Position numbers and translations under genes: made by a program. DNA of 22,529 nucleotides from Archangiaceae bacterium (GTDB taxonomy: Bacteria > Myxococcota > Myxococcia > Myxococcales > Myxococcaceae), in the NCBI GenBank assembly GCA_023248915.1, contig JAHFDQ010000025.1:1-22529 (forward strand), written 5' to 3'. How positions within the stretch are numbered: the first letter of the stretch is position 1; every line of letters begins with the position of its first letter. Positions 1 through 7,677 of the stretch are shown piece by piece. Under the pieces are notes generated by a model that was not told the DNA's origin, did no database searches, and worked only from the letters and a program-made list of their open reading frames with translations.

Positions 1-464
1 ACCGTGCGCGTGGAGACCTCGATGAGCTCGGCGTCGGCCACCGAGTGGTCGTTCTCCTCGCCGTCCATGCGACAGAAGGTCTCGAAGCCCCCCGTGACGA
101 GGACGTCGCCGCAATCGAGCACGGTGAGCGCAGGCTTCTCGCGGTAGTGCGCGAGCTGAACTTCGAAGGCGGGGCATCCGGGACCCTGTACGCGAACCCA
201 GGCTGCCTGGCCCCTCACCTCTGCCATCGCGCTCACCCCGCTCGTCGGCCTCGCCGCGGTCGGCAGCGCCCCCCCGCCTTGCCGCCAGAGATTGGCCTTG
301 GCCGCGAACACCTCCGGGCCCGCGCGGAGATACTGGTAGGTCTTCAGGTCGTAGTACTTGCCGCCGTCGACCTGGATGTCCCCATCGGCGAGCAGCACGC
401 AGTTCGGGGCGCTTCTCGGTTCGTGCATCCGGGCCAGTTGAATCCAGCGAAACGCGCTAGTCAT
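1..464 (-). CDS. Kelch-repeat-like protein, 3' end cut by window edge
   Basis: About 154 codons are open from an ATG at 464 to the left edge, with no stop in the window. Two segments resemble Kelch/galactose-oxidase blades: residues near 13-36 contain MHEPR followed by VLLADGDIQVDGG, and a later stretch contains VLDCGDVLVTGG followed by ADAELIEVSTRT. These match the usual 'LLpDGrVLVtGG ... aELydp' blade pattern, so a beta-propeller is likely; ligand and role are unknown. The frame is closed upstream by a stop at 510-512, so ATG 464 is the only ATG start, and no signal peptide is visible. That is odd beside exported neighbours and may mean N-terminal loss. It lies 115 bp downstream of the MopE-type lipoprotein gene on the same strand and could be co-transcribed with it. 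I see nothing else in 465-579. Confidence 0.65.
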   Translation of the reverse strand, partial: MTSAFRWIQLARMHEPRSAPNCVLLADGDIQVDGGKYYDLKTYQYLRAGPEVFAAKANLWRQGGGALPTAARPTSGVSAMAEVRGQAAWVRVQGPGCPAFEVQLAHYREKPALTVLDCGDVLVTGGFETFCRMDGEENDHSVADAELIEVSTRT

Positions 465-579
465 ACGCGTCCAATGGTGCAACTGCGGCGCCGCCCGCCA
501 GGCTCGGCGCTACGGAGGGTTGCGCGGGCCACCGCCCCAGAACGGTGCAGCCTGGTTCATCTCGGCCCGATTTCACGGT

Positions 580-3066
580 TCACGGGCAGCCGGCGTCGGC
601 CGCGTAGGGCGGGCTCACGACGGCGCCGGGGTTCACGACGCAGGCCGGGCCCGCGGCTCGGAAGACAATCATCCCCACGGCGCCCCCTCCTCCGCCGCCG
701 GTGGCGTCGGCCGGGCCCGGCGTCGGCGCCGTCGTTCCCGCGCCGCCGTTTCCGCCTGCGCCACCGACGCTGGCGCCGCCCGTACCGCCAAACGCCGGAA
801 TCGCGTCAGAGCTCGACCCGTCCGCGCCGGGCTTGCCCGCCTCGTCTGCGTCGGCGCCTTCCCCTCCCGCTCCACCGTTGGCGGTGACTCTGGCGCCGCC
901 GTTCACCGTCAGCACCATCGCCTCGAGTCGCAAGCCGCCGCCACTTCCGCCGCCCCCTCCGCCGCAGCGCTGAGACAGCGCGCCGCCGACGCCGCCTCCT
1001 CCGCTGACGCTGATCTGTGCCCCAGAAGTCACGCGTAGCTCGCCCGCGACCGAGATCTGGAGCGCTCCACCGCCGGCACCGCCGCTTCCGCCGTTCGAGA
1101 GCCCGAAGCCGCCGTTCCCGCCGGGGCAGCCTCCGACGAGGGGCGCCAGATTGCTCAGGAGCGCGGCGCCGCCGACGCCTCCAGGGACGTTGCCGGTGTC
1201 GGCGGTTCCTCCCGCGCCGCCGGCGGTCGCGAACGCACCTCCGCCGCCGCCCGACGCGCGCACGGTCGCGTTCTGGCCGCCGTCTTCCCCGGTCTGGATT
1301 CCGCAGGCTGGCCTGTTTCCACCGGCTCCCGAGGCAGTGCCCACGCCCCGGGCGTCGATGACTCCGTCGAGGGCGGTCACTCCGGCGCTGAACACGGCGA
1401 GGATGACCGGACGGTTTCCCGTCAGCCGCAAGCTGCCCGTCGTGGCGACCACGAGGGACGACATCGACAGGACGACCGCCGACTCGGTGCTGCCCGATTG
1501 GGTGATGTTGTAGACGGCCGGCGCTGGGCCGCCGCACCAGTTGCCCGAGACGGCGCCGCTGGACGAGTCGAACGACACCGCGCAGTCGACGTTCACGGGT
1601 CCGCCAACAGGCACCGCCGTCGGAACGAAGTTCGCCGGTGAGTAGGTGAAGCCGGTCGGGGGTACGCAGGCGCCGGCGTTGCACGCGCCCCAACCTCCGT
1701 CGCAGCCAGCGCCGTCTTGCGCCGGATCGGGGACGTACGCGCAACCGCCGTCGCCGTCACACGGCGCGGCGGCAGGCTTCTGGCAAGCCGGAGGATTGGT
1801 GCATGTGTACGAAACTCCAGCGCACACCGCTGCCGCGGAGCAGAAGTCCGTAGTCGTGCAGGCCTGACCGTCGTCGCAGGTGTCTCCTCCTCGCACGGTG
1901 TACAGGCACACGCCCGCGTCGCAGGTGCCGGGGCTCGCGTTGCACTGCGTCGGCGCCACGTTGCACGACAGGGCCGCCCCGACGCACTCGCCAAACGCGT
2001 CGCATTGGTCCAGGTTGGTGCAGGGGTCGCCATCGTCGCACGTCCCGCCTGCCGGCAACGCGGCGTAGTCGCAGGCACCGCTGGCCGGCACGCAGACGCC
2101 CGCCGCGCGGCATTGAGGGGGCAGCGGGCAGGTAACGGCGACACCCCCACCACAGGCCGCGCCGGAACAGATCGCCCCGAGGAAACAAGGCCCGGCGTCG
2201 CACGGGACCGAGGCGCAGTCCGGGTCGGCACAGTCGAGGAGCGTGTCGGAGTCGTTGTCCGTGCCGTCGGCGCAGTTGACCTCGGAGTTCGAGGGCACGC
2301 ACACACCGTCGTTGCGGCACAGGCCGCCGCCGTCGCAGGGAGTTCCGGGCGCGGCCAGCGGGTATTCGCACCCCGCGTCTTTCGAGCAAGCTCCGGCGGG
2401 CTGTCGGCAGGCCTGGCTCGGCGTGCTGCACGTGCGAGGCTGCCCATGGCACACGCTCGCCGTGCAAAAGTCATCCACGGTGCAGGGGTCGCCGTCGTCG
2501 CAGGGCAGGCCCGCGCACGAAGCCTGGGCACAGTCCGTGACGCCATCGCAGTCGTCGTCGAGACCGTTGGTGCAAAGTTCGGGCTGGCCTGGTTGGACCG
2601 CGCTCGCCCGGTCGTCACAATCCGTTCCTCCGCCGCCGTCCGGTTCGGCCCGCACCCAGCCGTCACCGTCTTCGTCAACGGCGGTGAGCTCGAACGAGCG
2701 CCTGACCAGCGCTTTTCGGGGCACCTCGACCGCGGAATCTTCCAGGCGCGCTACCACCTTGCCCGAACAGTCCCGCTCTCGCGCCAGGGCGGTCACCCTA
2801 AGGGTGCTGCTCCAGCCCGGCTCTTTGACAACGGCGAAGACATAAGGCCTGTCGAAAGGTGGCACCGTGACCGCCACCTTGGACGAAGAGGGCTCGACGC
2901 CAGTTGCCGCCGCGTCAGAAACCTGCAGCTCGAAGCAGCCGGGGCGAAAGTTCACCGCGCGAAGCTGGACGCGTACGGCTCCCTCGAGCGGTGCATCGCA
3001 AGTGCACGCGCAAAGGCAGGTTGCCCAGAGTCCCGCCAGCACCAACGCCGTCACGCGCGACGTCAT
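580..3066 (-). CDS. Cys-rich MopE-repeat lipoprotein with Gly-rich C-terminal region
   Basis: The product is 828 residues. I chose ATG 3066 because it begins a signal peptide (MTSRVTALVLAGLWATCLCAC) with a lipobox-like LCAC, lipid Cys near residue 21; the frame stays open far upstream, but that part is antisense noise. GTG 3072 is an alternative. Residues about 22-130 are an unrecognised beta-rich domain. Near 130-180 is a calcium-style DEDGDG motif, then TDCDD and LCTNGLDDDCDGVTDC, the pattern of MopE-type metal-binding repeats. To about 470 follow Cys-rich repeats of the form CDDGDPCTxxDxC. From about 470 to the end is a Gly/Ala/Ser-rich region with runs of GGGGG and beta-strand spacers, as in secreted myxobacterial surface proteins. 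An outer-membrane-attached surface protein is inferred; the substrate is unknown. It is divergent from the FGE-like gene at 3220. Confidence 0.85.
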   Translation of the reverse strand: MTSRVTALVLAGLWATCLCACTCDAPLEGAVRVQLRAVNFRPGCFELQVSDAAATGVEPSSSKVAVTVPPFDRPYVFAVVKEPGWSSTLRVTALARERDCSGKVVARLEDSAVEVPRKALVRRSFELTAVDEDGDGWVRAEPDGGGGTDCDDRASAVQPGQPELCTNGLDDDCDGVTDCAQASCAGLPCDDGDPCTVDDFCTASVCHGQPRTCSTPSQACRQPAGACSKDAGCEYPLAAPGTPCDGGGLCRNDGVCVPSNSEVNCADGTDNDSDTLLDCADPDCASVPCDAGPCFLGAICSGAACGGGVAVTCPLPPQCRAAGVCVPASGACDYAALPAGGTCDDGDPCTNLDQCDAFGECVGAALSCNVAPTQCNASPGTCDAGVCLYTVRGGDTCDDGQACTTTDFCSAAAVCAGVSYTCTNPPACQKPAAAPCDGDGGCAYVPDPAQDGAGCDGGWGACNAGACVPPTGFTYSPANFVPTAVPVGGPVNVDCAVSFDSSSGAVSGNWCGGPAPAVYNITQSGSTESAVVLSMSSLVVATTGSLRLTGNRPVILAVFSAGVTALDGVIDARGVGTASGAGGNRPACGIQTGEDGGQNATVRASGGGGGAFATAGGAGGTADTGNVPGGVGGAALLSNLAPLVGGCPGGNGGFGLSNGGSGGAGGGALQISVAGELRVTSGAQISVSGGGGVGGALSQRCGGGGGGSGGGLRLEAMVLTVNGGARVTANGGAGGEGADADEAGKPGADGSSSDAIPAFGGTGGASVGGAGGNGGAGTTAPTPGPADATGGGGGGAVGMIVFRAAGPACVVNPGAVVSPPYAADAGCP

Positions 3067-3181
3067 CGTCACATGGTACCGCAAGCGGCCACTCCAGGGC
3101 CGCCGACAGATGCCAGGGCGATTCTCGCGAGCCTTGTCTTGCTGGCGACGCGGGCATCGACAGGCCGAGCGGGCACGCGAG

Positions 3182-3196
3182 CCCGAGAATCTCGGG
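3182..3196. promoter_or_regulatory. 15-bp perfect palindrome, candidate operator
   Basis: CCCGAGAATCTCGGG is an inverted repeat with 7-bp arms and a one-base centre, placed 23-38 bp before the ATG at 3220 and inside the 153-bp gap between two divergent genes. A second self-complementary octamer, CTCGCGAG, lies at 3124-3131 in the same gap. The position fits a regulator binding site, but no regulator is identified and small GC-rich palindromes arise often by chance. Confidence 0.3.
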
Positions 3197-3219
3197 GAAT
3201 AAGCGGGGCGGCGGACGCT

Positions 3220-3885
3220 ATGCTGCGAAGCGCCTTGCGCCGCCCGCCCGCCTTCCTCTTCGCCCTGGTGCTCGCCGCAGCGCTGCCCGCCCGGGCAGCC
3301 GACGGCACCTGCCCCGCCGACATGGCGCGCGTCCCTGGTCTGCGTGCCTGCATCGACCGCTTCGAGGCCTCTCTCGAAGGGGGCGTGCCCGGCGGCCCCG
3401 ACGGCAAAGGCATGACGGCGCACGCCGTTTCGCGCAAGGGCGTGAAGCCTTCGACGAGCATCAGCCAGCTCCAGGCGGCGGCCGCCTGCGCGAAGGCGGG
3501 CAAGCGACTGTGCCAGCGGGACGAGTGGACCGCCGCCTGCAAAGGGCCCGAAGCGAAGCGAAAGTACCCCTACGGAGACCGCTACGAGCCGCAGCGCTGC
3601 AATGACCGCGCGCGCTCGCGCCGCCAGAAGAGCCCCGCTTCTGTCCCGACCGGCAGCTTGAACGCCTGCCGTACCCCTGAAGGAGTCCATGACTTGTCCG
3701 GCAACCTCTGGGAGTGGCTCGCTGCTCCTGCCGGCGCGCGCTCGGCTTCGCTGGTGGGCGGCGGCTACGGCAACGACTCCGAGGACGACAACCTCTCGTG
3801 CGTCCCCGAAGACCCGATGGGCCAGCCGCTCGAGCAGCAGGTCGACGGCATCGGCTTTCGCTGCTGCCTGTCGCTCGCGCCGTAG
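3220..3885 (+). CDS. Exported SUMF1/FGE-fold protein, probably not a true FGE
   Basis: The product is 221 residues. ATG 3220 starts a Sec signal peptide (hydrophobic FLFALVLAAALPARA, cleavage near ARA-AD), so the mature protein is exported; the long open frame upstream is antisense to the lipoprotein gene. The mature part has the hallmarks of the formylglycine-generating-enzyme (SUMF1) fold: GKRLCQRDEWTAACKG, YPYGD, VHDLSGNLWEWL, GGGYGND, and IGFRCC at the end. True FGEs carry a catalytic Cys pair in a segment resembling CxxxxCxRYR before the terminal GFRC; here that segment reads DDNLSCVPEDP, with one Cys and no such pair. Sulfatase activation is therefore unlikely, and a ligand-binding or structural role is more probable. 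It faces the MopE lipoprotein at 3066 and converges with the one ending at 3899, 13 bp away. Confidence 0.85.
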   Translation: MLRSALRRPPAFLFALVLAAALPARAADGTCPADMARVPGLRACIDRFEASLEGGVPGGPDGKGMTAHAVSRKGVKPSTSISQLQAAAACAKAGKRLCQRDEWTAACKGPEAKRKYPYGDRYEPQRCNDRARSRRQKSPASVPTGSLNACRTPEGVHDLSGNLWEWLAAPAGARSASLVGGGYGNDSEDDNLSCVPEDPMGQPLEQQVDGIGFRCCLSLAP

Positions 3886-3898
3886 TCCGGCGGCCGGC

Positions 3899-6844
3899 CT
3901 AGTAGCTCCAGAGCACCTTCACGTCCGAGACCGAGGGTTTCACGCCGTCGGTGGTCGTCGAGAGCTTCACCTCGAGCTGGAGCCAGCGATGGTGATTCAG
4001 GAAGGCGCAGCCGGCGAAGCTCGCGGGGCTGGTGGTGAAGGGGCCGCACCACGCGGTGGCGGCGCCGGCGGCGAAGGCCGCTTCGGTGTCGGCCGCTCGC
4101 GCCTGGACCGCGACCTCGGTGCCGGCGGGGACGATGGCGGTCCACTCGGCGTGATCCCAGATCGCCTGGACGTAGCTCGAGTCGTAGTCCTGAACCCAGG
4201 TGCCCTCGCGCAGGGTGATGGTTCGAAGCTGAATGCCGGTCATGTCGCTGTAGGTGTAGAGTTCTTGGCCGACGTCGACGTCGAAGCGCGCTTCGCGCAC
4301 CCCGGCGGGCGTCCAGCGGTTGACCCGGCCCTGCGCCCAGACCTGGGGCGACCAGAGCTTCCCCGCCTTGTCCACGGCCACGCCGTGGTTCGACAGGCCC
4401 TCGGGGTCGGCGAAGACCTCAGTCGACAGGAGAGTGGTGCCCGGAGCATCGAGCGTCAGCTTCACGACCCCGAGAGTGCTGCCGCCGTACGACGAGCCCC
4501 AGACCGTGCCGTCGGGGTGAACGGTCACCGCGGTGATGCCGGTCACCCCCGAGCTGAAGTTGGCGTAGGGCGGGTCGCCGTCGATGCGGTGCATGTCGCC
4601 GCTGCCGTTCCAGCCCCCAAACCAGACGCGATTCTTCGAGTCGATTGCCACCCCGTAGTAGTAGGGGTTGGGCACCGAGTCGACGAGCTGTACCAGGGCG
4701 GTGTTCACCTTCTGGGTCGGGCTGCTCGCGGTCCACAGGAAGCCGCGCCCATCGATGGCGACGCCGTAGACCGGAACGCCCAGGCTGAGCGAACCGGCGA
4801 TTTGACAGCGCGGGGGGCTCTGCGTGGTGTCCACCTGCGTGCCCGAGACTTTCCACACCGACATGCCGTTCCAAGTGCCGGCCCAGGCATAGCCGTCGGC
4901 GTCGATGGCGACGCCGCGCACCCAGCCGGGGACGTCGGCGCGGCAGATGAGGTTGCCGTTCAAGTCGAGGTGCGCCATCGACGAGCAGGTGAAGTCGTTC
5001 TCCAGGCCGCTGACGAGGCAGCGGTTGCCGACCCACACCGTGCCGTCGAGAGCAACCGCCGTGCGCGAGGGATTCATTCCGTAGCTGGGCATCTCCCACT
5101 GCTTGACGCCGGTCTCGGTGTTCAGCTGCGCTACGAGGTTCAGGTTCGTGACTGAGATGTAGATGTAGGGGAGCAGCGCGTTGGTCAAATCGCCCAGGGT
5201 GATGGCTGAAGGGTTGACTGAATCCGGCACGACGCTTGTGCAGGTGCGGCCTGGCACGGCGCAGGTGCCGGGGGTGTTGTAGTCCTGGGTGTAGCAGGGC
5301 GCGGGAGGACAGGTGCCGCAGGCGTTCAGCACCCCCTCATCGACGAGACCGTTGCAGTTGTTGTCCTGGCCATCGCAGACCTCGGCGGTGGGGACGACCC
5401 CGCCCACGCACGTGGTCCACGCGCCCTGGGTGCAGGTCTGCGTGCCCTTCTGGCACAGCCCGACGTCGGTGCCGCAGGCTCGAGTTTGGCCCTCGGGGCA
5501 GTTGCAGTTGTCGTCGACCTGGCCGTCGCAGTCGTTGTCGACGCCGTCGCCGCAGACCTCGAGCAACGGTTTGACGTCACCCGTGCAGGGGCCCCAATGC
5601 TCTTCGACTTCCGTGCGCACGCAGTACTGCAGGCCCGCGTGGCAAGGGCCGACGCCGCGGGTGGCGCTGGGACCGCCGTAGCAGGCCTGATTGTTGAGGC
5701 CGCCGCAGCCGCAGCCCTCGTCCACCGTGCCACTGCAGTTGTTGTCTAGCCCGTCGCCGCAGACCTCGGCCGGCGCGGCGCCGCAGCCGCCGCAGAGGTT
5801 GGTCACCCCTTCGTCGGTCAGGCCGTCGCAGTCGTTGTCCTTGCTGTCGCACAACTCAGGCTGAAGCGCGACGCCGCCCGTGCAGGCGCCCCACTGGCCG
5901 CCGGCGCAGACCTGAGTGCCGGCGCGGCATTCTCCGACGTTCGAGCCGCACCCGCGCAGGGCGCCGTCGACGAGGCAGGGGCAGCTCATCTCGGCGTCGT
6001 CGAGGGTGCCGTTGCAGTCGTTGTCCTTGCCGTTGCACGAAAGGGCCGTCGGGACGACCTCGCCCACGCAGGCGCTCCAGGCGTAAGAGCCGTTGGCCTG
6101 CAGCACACAGTCGTGCCTGCCGCCGACGCAGGCGCCGACGCCACCGGTCTGGGGGGAACCGCCGTAGCAGGGCTGGTGGGTGGGCGGGTGGCAGGCGCAC
6201 GCGCCGCCATCGCACTGGCACTGAGGGTCGCAGGTGCCGCACCCGTCGTCGATGGTGCCGTTGCAGTCGTTGTCCAGGCTGTCGCCGCACGCCTCGCCGG
6301 GCGTCGCGCCGCAGGCGCCGCAGGCGTTCAACTGCCCCTCGTCGACGGCGCCGTTGCAGTTGTTGTCTTGACCGTCGCAGAACTCGGCCGTTGGCAGCAC
6401 CACGCCCACGCAGGGGCCCCAGGCGAAAGTCGAGTCGCAGCGCTGTTGGCCGTGATGGCACGGGCCGACCCCGTCGGTGCCGCCCGGGCCGCCGTAGCAC
6501 TCGCGGCTCAGGCTCGGGGTGCACCCGCAGGGACTCTCGTCGATCTGGCCGTCGCAGTTGTTGTCCTTCCCGTCGGCGCACATCTCGAGGGCGCCAGGGT
6601 GGATCGCCGGGTCGGCGTCATCGCAGTCGGGGCCGAGCGAGCAGCCAGGGCCGTAGCCGTCACCGTCGCCGTCGACGCACGGCCCGCCGTCGCCCGGCCC
6701 ACCGTCGCCTGGCCCGCCGGCGTCCAGTCCGCCCGCGTCCAGTCCGCCGTCTCCTGCCTTGACGACCAGGGCGCCGCCGCAAGTGCAGGCGGCCGCCGAG
6801 AAGACGGCGGCGCTCAGTATCGAGGCACTGACCAGAGCACGCAC
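3899..6844 (-). CDS. MopE-repeat lipoprotein with C-terminal beta-propeller
   Basis: The product is 981 residues. I chose GTG 6844 because GGAG stands six bases upstream and it opens a lipoprotein signal (RALVSASILSAAVFSAAAC, lipobox SAAAC); the upstream open frame to 6970 lacks signal character. After a DAGG/GDGG linker comes VDGDGDGYG and PDCDDADPAIHPGA, then eight repeats of the form CxxxxDNxCxGxxDE (MopE-type metal-binding motif) to about residue 530, alternating with CYGGP and GPCHxGxQ segments. Residues about 540-880 hold repeats such as VALDGTVWVGN, VAIDADGYAWAG, VAIDGRGFLWTA and VAIDSKNRVWFGG, typical of NHL/two-component-propeller blades. The last 100 residues form a separate beta-rich domain ending VLWSY. 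Surface display is inferred; the function is unknown. Confidence 0.85.
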   Translation of the reverse strand: MRALVSASILSAAVFSAAACTCGGALVVKAGDGGLDAGGLDAGGPGDGGPGDGGPCVDGDGDGYGPGCSLGPDCDDADPAIHPGALEMCADGKDNNCDGQIDESPCGCTPSLSRECYGGPGGTDGVGPCHHGQQRCDSTFAWGPCVGVVLPTAEFCDGQDNNCNGAVDEGQLNACGACGATPGEACGDSLDNDCNGTIDDGCGTCDPQCQCDGGACACHPPTHQPCYGGSPQTGGVGACVGGRHDCVLQANGSYAWSACVGEVVPTALSCNGKDNDCNGTLDDAEMSCPCLVDGALRGCGSNVGECRAGTQVCAGGQWGACTGGVALQPELCDSKDNDCDGLTDEGVTNLCGGCGAAPAEVCGDGLDNNCSGTVDEGCGCGGLNNQACYGGPSATRGVGPCHAGLQYCVRTEVEEHWGPCTGDVKPLLEVCGDGVDNDCDGQVDDNCNCPEGQTRACGTDVGLCQKGTQTCTQGAWTTCVGGVVPTAEVCDGQDNNCNGLVDEGVLNACGTCPPAPCYTQDYNTPGTCAVPGRTCTSVVPDSVNPSAITLGDLTNALLPYIYISVTNLNLVAQLNTETGVKQWEMPSYGMNPSRTAVALDGTVWVGNRCLVSGLENDFTCSSMAHLDLNGNLICRADVPGWVRGVAIDADGYAWAGTWNGMSVWKVSGTQVDTTQSPPRCQIAGSLSLGVPVYGVAIDGRGFLWTASSPTQKVNTALVQLVDSVPNPYYYGVAIDSKNRVWFGGWNGSGDMHRIDGDPPYANFSSGVTGITAVTVHPDGTVWGSSYGGSTLGVVKLTLDAPGTTLLSTEVFADPEGLSNHGVAVDKAGKLWSPQVWAQGRVNRWTPAGVREARFDVDVGQELYTYSDMTGIQLRTITLREGTWVQDYDSSYVQAIWDHAEWTAIVPAGTEVAVQARAADTEAAFAAGAATAWCGPFTTSPASFAGCAFLNHHRWLQLEVKLSTTTDGVKPSVSDVKVLWSY
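6681..6752 (-). repeat. Short in-frame coding repeats (Gly-Asp linker)
   Basis: On the minus strand this stretch encodes GLDAGGLDAGGPGDGGPGDGG, made of tandem 15-base units (DAGGL twice, then PGDGG twice). It forms the flexible linker just after the lipid anchor of the MopE/propeller lipoprotein. In-frame units of this kind can gain or lose copies by slippage, so linker length may vary between strains. Confidence 0.6.
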
Positions 6845-6850
6845 GATTGA

Positions 6851-6854
6851 CTCC
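6851..6854 (-). promoter_or_regulatory. Ribosome binding site deciding the GTG start at 6844
   Basis: GGAG on the minus strand lies six bases before GTG 6844. No comparable site precedes other starts in this open frame, which supports the GTG over the ATG at 6970. Confidence 0.55.
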
Positions 6855-6975
6855 AAGCGGCCAGGAAACAACGGCCTCGGGGCGCAACGCCTCGCCTCAG
6901 AATACCCCAACTGGGCGCCGAAGGCTGTCGCCGCGGTCAGCCCCCCCGGATTCTTGGGAGGCTGCGCCAACTGCC

Positions 6976-7176
6976 GAGTTTCGCGTTGCGCGCGTGCGCG
7001 TTCAGACTGACGTTCTCGAGCGCGAGCACTGCGGCGGGCGAATGCGCGTGACGGCGTTCGTCACCGACATCGGGCTGGCCCGGGAAGTCCTCGGGCGCCT
7101 CGGTTTGGGCAACCGGCCCGCGCCGCTGGCCACCGTTGCCGGGCCGCCGCAGCTCGCCCTCGGCTTCCAGAGGGGA
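6976..7176 (+). pseudogene. Remnant of an IS91-family transposase C-terminus
   Basis: About 67 codons read EFRVARVRVQTDVLEREHCGG, then RMRVTAFVTD, REVLGRLGL, RPAPLA and GPPQLALGF. This follows the C-terminal end of IS91-type (Y2 rolling-circle) transposases: a zinc-finger-like CxxCGG, RMRVIAFITDP, then a HLGL...PPPLAPA...PPQLELGF tail. The first Cys of the finger is replaced, no catalytic N-terminal part exists upstream (the frame enters the 5' end of the lipoprotein gene), and there is no usable start. It is a decayed fragment, evidence of an old insertion between the lipoprotein gene and the giant gene. The family call rests on my recognition of the motif order. Confidence 0.65.
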
Positions 7177-7677
7177 CGCCGCCCCGGACACGCCGGAGTC
7201 GGTCACCCACCACGCCCGCACCCCTGCTGCTCGCGACCGCCGCGAGGGGACCCTCTGCGCAAGGGGCCGAGAGCTGCCACGTCGTCACGCCACGCTCCGC
7301 CCGCACCAGCACCCCACCCGCTCAGCGGGAGCGCCGTCTACTTGCCCGGCAAGGGAAGATCGGCGCTTATCCCGACTTGAAGCCAGGGCAAAGACTTCGA
7401 CCCTCGCCGTCGACACCGACACCACCCTGGCGCGCCGTCCCGGCCCTCTTCGTCGCAGGCGTCCTCGACGCCACGACCCGCGAGCGCCTCAATGCGTCCT
7501 ATGCTCGGCTCGCGACCGTGTGGGTCGACACCCCGGACAGACCCAGCGTGTCGAACGAAGTCGCTCCGCGACAACGGCAGGCTGGAACCGGGTGGATTGG
7601 GCACGGTACGATGCCAAGGCAGTTCGGCGATTTGGGCGCTGATTCGGACTCTTCGGCCTCGGGGGAACAGCCAAGTC
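7177..7677. other. Mostly non-coding stretch before the giant gene
   Basis: After the transposase remnant I find no convincing gene here. It contains one 60-bp hairpin repeat (7325-7384). Open frames on both strands are Arg/Pro-rich and lack family features. The + strand words FVAGVLDATTRERLNASYARL (near 7447-7510) look slightly protein-like but have no start, domain or neighbour to support them. The promoter of the giant gene should lie here; I see no strong -35/-10 or sigma54 signature. Confidence 0.5.
7325..7384 (+). repeat. 60-bp hairpin-forming direct repeat, copy A
   Basis: It matches 14836-14895 at 55 of 60 positions in the same orientation. It can fold: AGCGCCGTCT (7330-7339) pairs with AGA(T)CGGCGCT (7357-7367, one bulged T), and inside this CTTGC (7341-7345) pairs with GCAAG (7349-7353) around a CCG loop. 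It lies about 290 bp before the giant gene and 150 bp after the IS91 remnant. No poly-T follows, so a classical terminator is unlikely. It may belong to a REP-like or miniature mobile repeat family. Confidence 0.75.

Noticed and set aside
1717..3219. Long plus-strand open frame fused in front of the FGE-fold gene
   Set aside because: It is antisense to the Cys-rich lipoprotein, Arg/Ala-rich and without domains; the signal peptide at 3220 marks the true start.
7598..7617. Possible sigma54 promoter (GGGCACGGTACGATGCC) before the giant gene
   Set aside because: Spacing between GG and GC is 11 or 12 rather than 10, and the -12 element lacks TTGC.
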